From Agelas oroides (lineage: Eukaryota; Porifera; Demospongiae; Agelasida; Agelasidae), in contig OX422183.1 of assembly GCA_949130485.1 (NCBI GenBank), forward strand, positions 8,584,636 through 8,648,635: 64,000 bases of DNA, given 5' to 3'. The notes under the pieces are model-generated. The model ran no database searches and was not told the DNA's origin. It saw only the letters and a program-made list of their open reading frames with translations. A program made the position numbers and the translations under genes. Each line of letters opens with the position of its first letter. The first letter of the stretch is position 1. Of this stretch, positions 1 through 11,772 are shown piece by piece.

Positions 1-368
1 TAAACACGCTCAAAAACTGGAGACGTGTGGAACGGAACTACAAAACAGCGGTGGATAAACAGAAGCGCAACTAGTGGAGACGCAGTATAGACTTACTACG
101 ACTGGATCTTCTCAGCGTTGTCGGCAACCGCGGCTTCCTTGGTAGTTGACAGCAAAGTAAGTACGTTCAGGCATCTATGGTTCAGGCTGGAATGTGTATT
201 ATTTTTTGCCAGATTACTTTGCGTTTGCTTGTACAATCATATGGTGTAAGTTTAGAGTTGTGGCATTGCCCCCCCCAATTCAACTCGTACTCTGGAAGCT
301 TTTCGTTTGTTTTGTTTTGTGCTGAGATTGCTATACCGTTGTAGTCATAGATTACTTCCATCTACAGC
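1..368. other. Intergenic sequence, nothing recognised
   Basis: No open frame, RNA gene or repeat structure could be supported here. A C-tract and T-rich stretches lie around 268-320. Confidence 0.5.
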
Positions 369-371
369 TAA

Positions 372-742
372 GGCCATACCAAATTGATTTTATGTTTCAC
401 GGATCCGGCCGAGTCTTTTTTTTTGAAAATTGAAAAAAATGCTATTAATATGTACACGCAATCCTGTACTCACTAGCCTTGTTCCAGGCCTTCGCGCGTT
501 TGTCGGTAGCAGTGCGAATTATTTCGTACTGCAGGCGACGAACGCGCGAAGGCCTGGAGACGAAGCTAAGTACTCACCAAGTGGCAAGAATGGAGAAAGG
601 AGAGGAGTTTTGTGTGGCTGAGTGGTATCTAATTAAATTCATGAGAAGTTTGGTCATTTTTATTTTTATTTTTTTGCCTGCCTACCAGGTCATGTTTCTG
701 ACCTAAGCAATCCGTGAAACATCAAATCAATTTGGTATAGCC
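372..742. mobile_element. PIF/Harbinger-like MITE with TAA target duplication
   Basis: The ends are inverted repeats of about 34 bp: GGCCATACCAAATTGATTTT at the left and its near complement ending GGTATAGCC at the right. Each end is flanked by TAA (369-371 and 743-745). A 3-bp TWA duplication with GG-starting inverted repeats is typical of PIF/Harbinger elements. There is no transposase inside, so it is non-autonomous. A second, unrelated MITE (474-568) is nested in it. Confidence 0.65.
474..568. mobile_element. TAGCCTCG-family MITE (MULE-like), nested
   Basis: A 95-bp fold-back element starts TAGCCTTGTTCCAGGCC and ends GGCCTGGAGACGAAGCTA. It is flanked by an imperfect 9-bp duplication (TGTACTCAC at 465-473, AGTACTCAC at 569-577). 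The inner arms (GCGCGTTTGTCGG and CGACGAACGCGC) also pair. The 9-bp duplications seen throughout this family suggest Mutator-like transposition. Confidence 0.75.
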
Positions 743-745
743 TAA

Positions 746-1420
746 CTAGAAAGATGCTGCATCATCCTGGGGTGAGCCTGAGCCGAGTAGTTAATTACAT
801 TCAAAATGACCACACATGCTGACATGCAACTATGTGTCCAGCCAGACTACTATGGCTACACGGGCATGGGCTAATATTCACTTGAGCTAGCAGGGGAATC
901 CCTCCTAATGTACGAGCACTCATGCCAGGTGCTTACCTGAAGCAAACCTTGCCACCGTACATTCTGCTGTCTGTCACTCGCAGCCGGACGGTCATGTGAT
1001 CCATGGTCACACTCAGATGTACCATAGGCATAGTTTTATCAGAAGGTAAGTTACCGTGCATGCTGCCAGCGCATTCAACTTCAACTTGAATCGTCTTTGC
1101 TCTCACTCTCTTTCACGCTGACCGTGCAGTCTGACAGTAGCCCTTCACGCTCGTTCTCACGGCTTAGCTGAAGTACGTGGTGTACACGTCGGAGTAAAAT
1201 TGATTAGTTGTGTCACAGTTTTACACTGCCCTCTCCCTACCTCTTTTTTCCCATGACATGCCCTTTCCTGAATTCCTAATAAAAGTAGTACTATTTTATC
1301 AATGCCGGATACAATTTCCTTTCACATTCAAGCAAGAACCTCCTTATTTCTACACATCTTCCCTCCTCTTTTCATGACCTGTTCTTTGCAGGGAGGGACA
1401 GCTGCTGTGTGAAATCAGAC
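746..1420. other. Intergenic sequence, nothing recognised
   Basis: No open frame of note, no inverted-repeat pair and no recognisable RNA gene. Confidence 0.45.
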
Positions 1421-4302
1421 TACTGTCAACTGGGGTTCATGAATGTATCTGACTGTGTGAGCTCGTGTCCAACACTACCGTCAACTGGGGTTCATGAATG
1501 TATCTGACTGTGTGAGCTCGTATCCAACACTACTGTCAACTGGGGTTCATGAATGTATCTGACTGTGTGAGCTCGTGTCCAACACTACCGTCAACTAGGT
1601 TCATGAATGCATCTGACTGTGTGAGCTCGTGTCCAACACTACCGTCAACTGGGGTTCATGAATGTATCTGACTGTGTGAGCTCGTATCCAACACTACCGT
1701 CAACCAGGGTTCATGAATGTATCTGACTGTGTGAGCTCGTGTCCAACACTACCGTCAACTGGGGTTCATGAATGTATCTGACTGTGTGAGCTCGTGTCCA
1801 ACACTACCGTCAACTGGGTTCATGAATGTATCTGACTGTGTGAGCTCGTGTCCAACACTACCGTCAGCTGGGGTTCATGAATGTATCTGACTGTGTGAGC
1901 TCGTGTCCAACACTACCGTCAACTGGGGTTCATGAATGTATCTGACTGTGTGAGCTCGTGTCCAACACTGCCGTCAACTGGGGTTCATGAATGTATCTGA
2001 CTGTGTGAGCTCGTATCCAACACTGCCGTCAACTGGGGTTCATGAATGTATCTGACTGTGTGAGCTCGTGTCCAACACTACCGTCAACCGGGGTTCATGA
2101 ATGTATCTGACTGTGTGAGCTCGTGTCCAACACTACCGTCAACCGGGGTTCATGAATGTATCTGACTGTGTGAGCTCGTGTCCAACACTACCGTCAACCG
2201 GGGTTCATGAATGTATCTGACTGTGTGAGCTCGTGTCCAACACTACCGTCAACCGGGGTTCATGAATGTATCTGACTGTGTGAGCTCGTGTCCAACACTA
2301 CCGTCAACCGGGGTTCATGAATGTATCTGACTGTGTGAGCTCGTGTCCAACACTACCGTCAACCGGGGTTCATGAATGTATCTGACTGTGTGAGCTCGTG
2401 TCCAACACTACCGTCAACTGGGGTTTATGAATGTATCTGACTGTGTGAGCTCGTGTCCAACACTGCCGTCAACCGGGGTTCATGAATGTATCTGACTGTG
2501 TGAGCTCGTCTCCAACACTACCGTCAACTGGGGTTCATGAATGTATCTGACTGTGTGAGCTCGTGTCCAACACTACCGTCAACTGGGGTTCATGAATGTA
2601 TCTGACTGTGTGAGCTCGTGTCCAACACTGCCGTCAACTGGGGTTCATGAATGTATCTGACTGTGTGAGCTCGTGTCCAACACTACCGTCAACTGGGGTT
2701 CATGAATGTATCTGACTGTGTGAGCTCGTGTCCAACACTACCGTCAACTGGGGTTCATGAATGTATCTGACTGTGTGAGCTCGTGTCCAACACTGCCGTC
2801 AACTGGGGTTCATGAATGTATCTGACTGTGTGAGCTCGTGTCCAACACTGCCGTCAACTGGGGTTCATGAATGTATCTGACTGTGTGAGCTCGTGTCCAA
2901 CACTACCGTCAACTGGGGTTCATGAATGTATCTGACTGTGTGAGCTCGTGTCCAACACTACCGTCAACTGGGGTTCATGAATGTATCTGACTGTGTGAGC
3001 TCGTGTCCAACACTGCCGTCAACTGGGGTTCATGAATGTATCTGACTGTGTGAGCTCGTGTCCAACACTACCGTCAACTGGGGTTCATGAATGTATCTGA
3101 CTGTGTGAGCTCGTGTCCAACACTGCCGTCAACTGGGGTTCATGAATGTATCTGACTGTGTGAGCTCGTGTCCAACACTACCGTCAACTGGGGTTCATGA
3201 ATGTATCTGACTGTGTGAGCTCGTGTCCAACACTGCCGTCAACTGGGGTTCATGAATGTATCTGACTGTGTGAGCTCGTGTCCAACACTACCGTCAACTG
3301 GGGTTCATGAATGTATCTGACTGTGTGAGCTCGTGTCCAACACTACCGTCAACCGGGGTTCATGAATGTATCTGACTGTGTGAGCTCGTATCCAACACTA
3401 CCGTCAACTGGGGTTCATGAATGTATCTGACTGTGTGAGCTCGTGTCCAACACTACCGTCAACTGGGGTTCATGAATGTATCTGACTGTGTGAGCTCGTA
3501 TCCAACACTACCGTCAACCGGGGTTCATGAATGTATCTGACTGTGTGAGCTCGTATCCAACACTACCGTCAACCGGGGTTCATGAATGTATCTGACTGTG
3601 TGAGCTCGTGTCCAACACTACCGTCAACTGGGGTTCATGAATGTATCTGACTGTGTGAGCTCGTGTCCAACACTACCGTCAACTGGGGTTTATGAATGTA
3701 TCTGACTGTGTGAGCTCGTGTCCAACACTGCCGTCAACCGGGGTTCATGAATGTATCTGACTGTGTGAGCTCGTCTCCAACACTACCGTCAACTGGGGTT
3801 CATGAATGTATCTGACTGTGTGAGCTCGTGTCCAACACTACCGTCAACTGGGGTTCATGAATGTATCTGACTGTGTGAGCTCGTGTCCAACACTGCCGTC
3901 AACTGGGTTCATGAATGTATCTGACTGTGTGAGCTCGTGTCCAACACTACCGTCAACTGGGGTTCATGAATGTATCTGACTGTGTGAGCTCGTGTCCAAC
4001 ACTACCGTCAACTGGGGTTCATGAATGTATCTGACTGTGTGAGCTCGTGTCCAACACTACCGTCAACTGGGGTTCATGAATGTATCTGACTGTGTGAGCT
4101 CGTGTCCAACACTACCGTCAACTGGGATTCATCAATGTATCTGACTGTGTGAGCTCGTGTCCAACACTACCGTCAACTGGGGTTCATGAATGTATCTGAC
4201 TGTGTGAGCTCGTGTCCAACACTACCGTCAACTGGGGTTCATGAATGTATCTGACTGTGTGAGCTCGTGTCCAACACCACCGTCAACTGGGTTTCATGAA
4301 TG
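1421..4302. repeat. 55-bp satellite array, about 52 units
   Basis: The unit carries the landmarks CCGTCAACTGGGGTTCATGA and CTGACTGTGTGAGCTCGTGT and repeats head to tail with very few indels (a few 53-54 bp units near 1595, 1815, 3903). Variant sites such as AACTGG/AACCGG and CACTACC/CACTGCC are shared between distant units. The array holds stops in all frames and has no protein-coding look. The last unit decays at about 4290-4302. Confidence 0.97.
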
Positions 4303-5345
4303 AGGCTGACTGGGAGGAGTTCTACTAGAAGTGCAAGGTGAGTAGGGGGAGAGTGAAACTATAAAAGAAACTTGGGAGGAATACCATATGGTGAAAAGTT
4401 TTGAGGACCATATTTTTTATGCAGATTGACTATGAGCATCCACAGTTTGATAATGATTAAGTCATGGCCATTCCCTGCTTTACGAATGAGTGTAAAATCA
4501 TTACCTTGAGGTTTATGGGAGGCATACTGGATACCAGAAGAGTCCAAAAAGGCTGGAGCTTGAGACAGTGGATCTCAAGAGTACACTGGTTGGTCTATAA
4601 AACTGCTGGTAGCGTAGGCACATGTTGCTTCTTGTTTGTTGGCAAGAGACTTTGGAAACTTACCTGAAGACCATTAATTGTGTATTGGAATGGGCCTTCG
4701 TTTTAACTTCCTGTTGTTTCAGTAATTCCTGTATACTTTTCACTGGTGGAACAACTGTAACTTGTTTGCTTGCATGCTTGAACTGGAGTATGGGTCAGTG
4801 GTGTTCAATATTGCAAGGGCTCAAATTTTTGCCTTTCACATGCATTCGTGAGCAGTAAATAGTAATAGCGTTATATGATCGTCATGGTAATTGAAAGTAG
4901 TAATTTGTACTTCAATCATAAGAGAACTTATATCAGTACCAAGGTAGACATTGACATCACTCACGTGATAAATGCCTTCCCTCTCCTTCCCTCTCCGTTT
5001 TGTAACTGCAAGCTATCAGAATTTATATCAGTACCAGTGACATCACCCACGTGATAAACCAGATCTATCCTAAGTCTGGTCCTATTAATTCTAGGGCAAC
5101 TCTCCCAAGGTGGAGGCAAGAAAGAAGATAAATGCCTTCCCTCTCCGTTTTGCATACTGCAACCTATCAAAAACTGGACAGTGCTGGAAGTGAAACTACT
5201 TCTGTTAGGGTGTGTGTTAGACACTTGGCAGCACCAATTGCACAGGTGGGAGTTTTATGGGGGCTTCCTAGTGTGTGAAAGCCCTCCCTCTGAACTGAGA
5301 ACCCTCCCAAGCAGTGGGGCTTCCTGTTCTTGCTTTGTGCACAAA
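4303..5345. other. Intergenic sequence with a rearranged local duplication
   Basis: No gene is supported. Between about 4935 and 5165, two fragments recur: CACGTGATAAA with AATGCCTTCCCTCTCC, and the segment around TATATCAGTACC. The order is shuffled, which looks like a short duplication followed by rearrangement. Confidence 0.5.
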
Positions 5346-5563
5346 ATGGCGAGAAATTTTTGCGGGACAAAATTTTTGCGGTTTTCGTGAATTTACCTCA
5401 GACCGCGAAAATTTTAACCGCGAAATTTTACCCACAACGCAAGCCACACCCTTTTCCTGCAATACGTGTGGCTTTGTGATCGTCGAACCGTGAAAATTTT
5501 TACACGCAATCTTTTCCAGCGACCAATCCGTGAAAATTTTGTCCCGCGAAAATTTCTCGCCAT
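5346..5563. mobile_element. Fold-back MITE with ATGGCGAGAAATTTT ends
   Basis: The left end ATGGCGAGAAATTTTTGCGG and the right end, which reads as its complement and finishes TCTCGCCAT, form a long stem. The right side continues to ACGGTA, a terminus resembling the TATGGTA ends of other AAATTTTCG elements in this window (29412, 9034, 20275). It has no coding content. Confidence 0.65.
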
Positions 5564-5645
5564 ACGGTATGTTCAGTCTACTGTCTGTGAATCCTGGTCC
5601 TTGTGAAAGGGAAGGCTAAATGCTATTCAGATTCACTTGGAAGAC

Positions 5646-5930
5646 TAGTCTTATGCCTAGACCCCACCCTCTCACGAGGAAAAGGGTTGTGCCGAGTCAG
5701 CAGTCTTGATACTGAACAACCCAATGAAATAGCGCTACGTCATGCAACCATGTGCTCGATCGATCGACCGTCCTATTCGTAGTCTCGTGCCCAGACCCCA
5801 CCCTCGCCGCTGTTGCGCTACTCAAGTCACATGACTAATGGCATTTTGCTGACTCGGCACAACCAAGAAATCGCTCAATGGTCACCAGACCCTTTTCCTC
5901 GTGAGAGGGTGGGGTCTGGACATGAGACTA
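5646..5930. mobile_element. MULE-like MITE, TAGTCT ends, 9-bp duplication
   Basis: The 285-bp element has inverted repeats of about 55 bp starting TAGTCTTATGCCTAGACCCC and containing CTCACGAGGAAAAGGGT. It is flanked by a perfect 9-bp duplication TTGGAAGAC (5637-5645, 5931-5939). Its terminal TAG and CCCAG-like core relate it to the TAGCCTCG family. Confidence 0.8.
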
Positions 5931-5939
5931 TTGGAAGAC

Positions 5940-6955
5940 TGGGTGTCATTTCATTTCACATATCTTGTGCAATTACATGATTACTCATGTATGATAGTTT
6001 CAAGTGGGAATTTTTTTTGATCTTCAAGTTGATGCCATTAGAACATCTCAATTTCTTGTTGGTAACAGTAGCGACATGGAAGAGTCTGACAAACCCCAGA
6101 AGGTCAGACCACTACGTTGGGAGGAAGCCAAACACTGCATCATTAGGATAGGCTGTGTGCAGCAATTTGTGTTGCGGGATGGTTTACTAAAGTAGTACAT
6201 TTAACCCGTGACAGCAATTTTACGTCAATGTTATTAACGGCGACAGCTGTTGGACAACCAACATTACCACTCGGAGGTCGAAGTGTCAAGCATTAGGATT
6301 TTACCCTTGATATTTTTGGACTCTTCTTTGTCCTCTTGCTTCTTCGCGCGGTAGTGACCCGAATGTAATGTAGACGTATATATATGCCTATTGCGTTCAA
6401 AGAGCTAAGAAAGTGGAAGCTGTTGGCACACTGCTCAGTCCCTGAACTTTAGAGTAGTATGTGTGCTTCATTCCTGGTGAAAACGGGAGGGAGATAGAGG
6501 CAGGAAGAGACGGGGAGAGATAGAGGCAGGAAGAGACGGGGAGAGGGTAGCTAGATAGGTAAGTACATGTAGTGGAGGGAAAAGTTTCTAATTACTTTCC
6601 GATGTTGTTACACCCATACTGGGTCTAGTAAGATTGCCGAGTGAACGTACGGGTCGTTCACATCACCAGTCTAGTCATCAGACCACAGTAAAGAGGAATT
6701 GTAGGTTGTGTCACTGTTCACTGACCATGCCCCCTTGACCAGTGGCCATCATTGCGCCTCCCTCGTCACTATCGTCATCTGTGAAATGTTATGAGAAACG
6801 AACAGACACAGTTTTAGAGGAGCCGCTTAGATGCATGAAAGCTGTCCCATGCCTTTAATGGCTTCCCTTTTTGTTTGGCTGGCTTGTTGTTGAATGTTGA
6901 TAAACTGAGGCTACCTGATTATGTAGATGTCAGTTCTTATGTAGGAGTGAATAAT
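5940..6955. other. Non-coding; decayed TTAA-element end and small tandem repeat
   Basis: From 6201, TTAACCCGTGACAGC and the following 100 bp resemble the left part of the TTAA element at 30981, so an old related end sits here. GATAGAGGCAGGAAGAGACG is repeated twice at 6495-6545. Nothing else is supported. Confidence 0.4.
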
Positions 6956-7764
6956 AATGAAAGGCACTGAAGTGCCAAACCCTCGGTGCAGCAGTGCATG
7001 TGATTGTACTTGTGTGTTAACTAGAATCGATCACTGTCTCGTGAACAATAGAAGCTGTCATGCTTGCCAGATGTGTTCGGTTCTGTTCTTACCTGTGCAA
7101 AGTCTGCTCACATGTTTCAAAAACTCTCTTACTCGTTTTGCGGACTTTGTCTCTCTCTTTCCCCACTAATAACCCTTCCTCAGACAGTAAGGCGTTTCTA
7201 CGTTTCATTGCGTTCTCAGGCTCCCCAACAGCAGTACACTGTGCTTTCCTTTCTTCGATGCAAAGGCATGGCAACATTCACAAACTGGCCTCTTCATGTG
7301 CACCACGGTATTACACTGTGGGCATACCTTTCTCAGACGCATAGACCTATTGCACTCCATTGCATGCACTACGGTATTACACTGTGGGCATACCTTTCTG
7401 AACCTCTCATAAAAGACAGTCACAAACGTTCGACGGAAAACACTATTCCGCGTGCTCCAAGTCACGTGATCACACATTACCGCTACGTACGTGTTACGGA
7501 GAGGTATACGGAAACATTGCACGTGAAGAAAATGGCTGACTTAGTCGCCGTAAGTTTATAAGTTAACGCTTCTAACTTTTGAACCAAGCAGTTTTAGAGA
7601 AAACGGCTTTTTAATTTTACTGCATTTTCCGCGCTGTAGCCGTTGATACCTCTCGTTGAACGCCTAAAAGCGCGAGAAGGCAGAATAGAGAAAACGGACA
7701 CACACACACACACACACAGGACAACTACAGTTACTGTAACCCTCGAGCATGCGCGCTGAGGGTT
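6956..7764 (-). mobile_element. Helitron/Helentron-like element, copy A
   Basis: The element shares both boundaries with the copy at 11958-13050. On the minus strand it starts at the TTAACCCTC palindrome (7745-7764) and ends at the GGCACTTCAGTGCC hairpin followed by TTTCATT at 6956. There is no target duplication. The interior minus strand carries two CPQC zinc-ribbon starts and a degenerate tail ending SKRVFETCEQTLHR (7089-7520). Coding is broken. A CA microsatellite lies near 7700. Confidence 0.6.
7089..7522 (-). pseudogene. Decayed N-terminal zinc-ribbon peptide of copy A
   Basis: Frames on the minus strand read KVCPQCNTVVH twice, then CECCHAFASKK, then a tail ending SKRVFETCEQTLHR. This matches the layout of the 120-residue peptide at 12460-12822: CPxC, CxxC, basic stretch, RASET repeat. 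The duplicated CPQC segment and the frame changes show decay. I associate RASET-repeat N termini with Helitron-type replication proteins of sponges and cnidarians from memory. No helicase or Rep motif is present here. Confidence 0.5.
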
Positions 7765-9560
7765 AATTACCTGTCCATGTTACAAGGCTGGCGTAGGTAA
7801 TTCTATGGTAATGAAAAGTTAACAGCAATGTAAACAGTAATTTAAGTCCAAAGGTAAGTACACAAGTCAGGGTTGTTTGGCTAATTCCTTTCAGCTAAAA
7901 CTTGTTGAGGTGTGCAGTGGCCTTTTAACCGATTATACGCTAAGTTCATTGGAATGTAATTAACCTCAAATGCGGGGAAATTTTGGTGTCATGTGAGGTC
8001 AACATTATAAAAACTTCTATCTAAAATTTTAAGCATCTGAGATGTAAAACAAAACTCTACAGATGGAGGAAAAAAGATGGAGAAAGGTTCTACGTGGTTA
8101 ATTTGTACATAGGTAAGTTGTTACGAAGCATACAGTACCGCTTTGCGGGGAACGCTTACTTGTTGATAGTTGCGTGTAGCGTCTTTGGCTTTTCTCATTG
8201 ACAGCAAGGCGCAATACCAGAGCTGCTTTGATATGTATGAAGCCTAAGGTCCACTGCACCTTCGTAGGTAGCGTTGTGTCTCTGCTTACAGGCGTTGAGA
8301 AGAAAACGTGGCTAATAAGTGACTTTTGCGATCGCCAACCATCATGGCTTCTGGCATTCTGATTCAGAATCACTACGCTCCGCCCCTTGAGGGCTTCTAG
8401 ACCAATCCACACATATTACTAGGGGAGGACCGGATATCAAAGCTGTTGCTAATAGCCTACGGCTGTGATAACACTCAACTGCAGCTGTGACGAGTATACG
8501 CGTTACCGCATGTAGTGCATTGTTCCTGGGTGACGCGTATACGCGTCTATCGCGTATAATCAGTTAAAGTGTAGGTGGGTCACTTGTACAGGATATGGTA
8601 GCGCACTAGTGTGCAGTGGATTCAAGAACACCATGAAATCAAGAGAGTTACTAGCCTCGTACCCAGGCTCTTTGTGGGCGGGGAGGGAAAGAGCCTGGTA
8701 TCTACTGTTCGCGCATGTGTAATTATCCCCTGCTGGACACATGTTCAGGCAATAGTGGGAGGGGAATGCGTAATACTTATCCACGTGATTTATAGTGTGA
8801 CGTACAATCATAATTTAGCAAGTACTAGTATAGTAACGTGTTGGAAGAGGGAAACAACTACACTACAACGAATAGCGATTTTTGAAAATTTCGTTGAAAT
8901 AGTTTCGCGAATTTGCTGCACGCACACACTGCACGCCGCGTGTCAAAAATTTTCGTTGAAATATTTTCGCGTACGGTTGAAAATTCGCGAAATTCACGAA
9001 ATTAAAGACCCACGAAAATTTAGTGCTATATGGTACACAACCAGCGTTACACCGCCCTGAAATTCTTGCTAACAGTCTATAACACTTCGTATCACACAGA
9101 CTTACCAGGCAGTGAGCCGTATAGTCGCGTATTTCCCCAAGCAAATGTCCAAACTAGAAGCTACCTGTACTTTCTTAAGACTCATATCAGAAGTACCTAG
9201 CTGTCGGAGGTAGCTGGAGGCCGCAGGAGTACGAACGATTGAAAGACTTTCATTGTTGGTCAGAAAATGTGCGGATGATGTAGCGGTAAGTATACGTTAT
9301 GACGTCATGGTTGTACGGATATAACACGATGGTTTCCTATTTCCCAAGATTTCTGGGAAATTAAGCGCATGCGCAAACAGTGGATACCAGGCTCTCTTTC
9401 TCCCCGCTCACCGAGAGCCTGGGTATGAGGCTAGAGAGTTACCTCATCTGCATCTCAGGGTAAGTGTAATTGAGTCTTACTCCTGGAGGGTGAAATGGTT
9501 CTTGTCCTAAAACTGTTCAATTTCAACCAGTACAACACTTGTGCAGTAAATTGGTTGTGC
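7765..9560. repeat. Dispersed repeat copy 1 (interrupted)
   Basis: Segments 7765-7930, 8570-8651 and 9434-9560 align in order with 28917-29690, for example CCTGTCCATGTTACAAGGC, GTACAGGATATGG and CAACACTTGTGCAGTAAA. The copy is split by the MULE-like element at 8652-9433. Part of the middle (about 7926-8010) also resembles 27395-27460. The parent element is not identified. Confidence 0.7.
8652..9433. mobile_element. TAGCCTCG-family element, 782 bp
   Basis: It starts TAGCCTCGTACCCAGGCTC and ends GAGCCTGGGTATGAGGCTA, flanked by a perfect 9-bp duplication GAGAGTTAC (8643-8651, 9434-9442). The related repeat copy at about 29486 has the uninterrupted site. It carries AAATTTTCG-rich sequence ending CTATATGGTA near 9034, probably a second nested MITE. 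No transposase was seen. Confidence 0.85.
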
Positions 9561-10603
9561 TTAGACACATTTCAGCATCAGTGCGCTTGTGTTCTAAAAC
9601 CCCGCCCAAAGCACCCAACGAAGCTTCATGTTTGGGCGGGCATCAGTAAGAAGGGAAGAACCTCATATTTGTCGGTATCATGGATGCTACCCTGTACATT
9701 AACTCTTTACCCCCGACACGCATGTGCAGAAAGCAATCTCGTAGCCACGAGACAATATATTGAAAAAATGGCGATTTTGTATCATGATGATTCATAACGT
9801 TATATCTTGTAAACTAGCTGAGTTCACAAGTCTTTACTCAGAAAGTAGTCATAGGAGTTGACAGTGAAGTTCGAGTAAGCTACAGCTGATGAAGAGTGGG
9901 TACTTGCTACCCAATGAAAAATGACAGGAAATCCGTGGCCAAACTCCCAGCGAAGGTACATTTTCATTGTTGTTTAGATGATTAGCTAGAAACAATTCTG
10001 TAGAACCAGTTGCGCGTGGGATACAAGCTGTTCTGTGACAATGCTAGGTTCAACATGGTCGGCAGCCAAACTTCGAATGCGATTTCTGGGGAAAGTCCCT
10101 ATGGGACACCCCAGCTAATCATGCTTCGATCGACTTCCTGTGGCTTATAGTAACTATGTACTAACTCAAGAACGTGCAAGCTGTGGCGATAAATAGCCGG
10201 AAGCTAACTCGGGCGCATACAGGCGCTATCGGGTTTAAAGGTTGTCAAAATTCTGGGCGCATACGGGCGCTATCGGGGGTAAAGGGTTAAAATACTGCGA
10301 CACAGTTTGATACCATTCATCCACAGTACCTACCCGGACTCACACAGACTGATGCAAGATAATGACCCTAAGCACATCTCTACGAAAGTAGCTGAGTTTT
10401 TTGCACAGTCAGGAATCAACTGGTGGAAAACACCACCTGAATCCCCAGACCTAAACCCTGTTGAGAATATATGGCATGAACTGAAGGAGTACATTATGCG
10501 TGACGTCAAACCGTGCAATAAGTCAGAGTTGGTATCTGGGATCATAAGGTTCTGGAGAACTGTACATGTCCACAAATGTTGCAAATACATTAGTCATCTT
10601 TGA
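9560..10603 (+). pseudogene. Tc1-type transposase remnant, split by a TTAA element
   Basis: Upstream of the break (about 9590-9698) the frames read KPRPKHPTKLHVWAGISKKG and then GIMDATLY. Downstream (10291-10603) they read LMQDNDPKH, WWKTPPESPDLNPVENIW and ending KCCKYISHL. This is the second half of a Tc1/mariner DDE domain, with the second and third acidic positions visible in DNDPKH and NPVE. The N-terminal paired-type HTH is absent, and a frame change occurs near 9655. Removing the segment between the TTAA copies brings the two halves into one frame. Confidence 0.8.
9699..10290. mobile_element. TTAA-flanked MITE (piggyBac or Kolobok type)
   Basis: TTAACTCTTTACCCCCGACA at the left pairs with TATCGGGGGTAAAGGGTTAA at the right. 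TTAA is the target duplication (9699-9702, 10287-10290). The interior is related, in inverse orientation, to 18351-18976. It interrupts a Tc1 transposase frame. No transposase is inside. Confidence 0.8.
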
Positions 10604-10809
10604 AAGGTAATTGACCTTAAGAGAGCAGCAACTGGTTACTAACATTGTTTTACTATGTTGTTGCAATAAACATGTTTTGCAGCGTTCATCAAAATGATCA
10701 GTAAAATGCAATAATTGCAGCGTTGATCAAAATGCATATGAAACTTCATACAGTAAAAGACAGTTACAGTAATGTATAATTAAGTTATAGTAATCAGCAA
10801 AGAATCAGT
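10604..10809. other. Tc1 downstream flank
   Basis: AT-rich sequence with the repeated phrase GCAGCGTTSATCAAAATG (10680-10735), possibly the terminal repeat of the Tc1 element. The opposite end was not found. Confidence 0.3.
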
Positions 10810-11112
10810 TCATGGCAAAGTCAAAAACTTCAAACGACGAGCAGCTCTTAGTTGTTTGCACTTCTGCCCAATGGCAGCGTGCCCAGAGTTCCTCCCTGTC
10901 CGCCTCTGATTTTTCACCCCAAACTTGGACAAGATTGACTTCATCTTGAGGGGTCTAGGGTGCCGGCTGTGCTGGAGGCCATCACATTCCTCGCCAAAAT
11001 AGTGTTCTACTGCCAGCTGGACTGCCATGCGACCAGCATCAGAAATCCGATGGAAACGTGCAGTGATTTGCTCAACTGACTGTTTAGGGCTGAACCCTGC
11101 ATGTGGCTGCAC
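10810..11112 (-). pseudogene. Possible BEN-like domain remnant
   Basis: The minus frame has a plausible coding look: HRISDAGRMAVQLAVEHYFG near its start and AAIGQKCKQLRAARR near its end. BEN domains commonly end in a helix of the form AIxQKCKxLR, so a decayed BEN domain is possible. The middle looks frame-shifted. I could not confirm the family without an alignment. Confidence 0.3.
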
Positions 11113-11187
11113 GTAGGGTGGAAATGTGCGGTGATTTGCTCAACTGACTGTTTAGGGCTGAACCCTGCATGTGGCTGCACGTAGGGT
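11046..11187. repeat. Tandem duplication of about 73 bp
   Basis: The segment containing GTGATTTGCTCAACTGACTG and GGCTGCACGTAGGGT occurs twice in direct succession, with few differences. It duplicates the 5' edge of the preceding minus-strand frame. Confidence 0.85.
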
Positions 11188-11269
11188 TGGTGGTGGCTGG
11201 ATCTGGGTGTGGGGAGCTGATAATGGCCAGGTGTGGTGGGCTTATGGTAGCTGAGCTGGTAGCCTGGTG

Positions 11270-11660
11270 TGGAAGGGTGGTGTTGAAGACGCTGAGAAAG
11301 AGTACTATGTTGATCTTGCTCAAAGTCAGGGCAACCCGCAGGCAGTTTGGAAGGATCTCAACAAAATCATTGGGAAAGGATGCAAGGAACGTGTTGGAAC
11401 CATCCAAGTAAATGGTCATGACATAACACGAAATCAGGATAAGGCTGAGGAATTCAACGAGTACTTTGTGAACTGCATCCCTCCACCTACCATCTACTGA
11501 TACTAGTCCAGTTGGCCTTGAAGCATTGGAGCAGTCCTTCTCTTTTCAGAGGGTGGAACCTGAAGGAGTAGAGAGGATTCTCTGAAGCTCAATAAGGCAA
11601 CAGGTCCTGAGCAATGAATTACTAAAGCTGGCAGCACTGGCAATTGCCACTATCTATAAT
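11270..11660 (+). pseudogene. Non-LTR retrotransposon (LINE) remnant
   Basis: The plus frame reads QAVWKDLNKIIGKG, then IQVNGHDITRNQDKAEEFNE and YFVN. After frame changes it reads VEPEGVERIL, LNKATGP and LLKLAALAIA. This order matches the linker between endonuclease and reverse transcriptase in CR1/jockey-type LINEs and the very start of the RT domain. Nothing of the catalytic RT core follows. Confidence 0.65.
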
Positions 11661-11772
11661 ATTATTATAACTCGATTATGTGTTTAGTGCTGTTTGCATG
11701 CAACATTTATGTCTTGTGTAACTCTTCTTTGTAAGTTTTTCTGTTTACTTGTAGCTATGGTTTTTATCTTCT

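Noticed and set aside
1421..4302. CRISPR array
   Set aside because: The units are contiguous 55-bp repeats without unique spacers, in a eukaryotic genome.
7064..7561. 165-codon plus frame
   Set aside because: It is antisense to the zinc-ribbon/RASET remnant, which has recognisable motifs on the minus strand.
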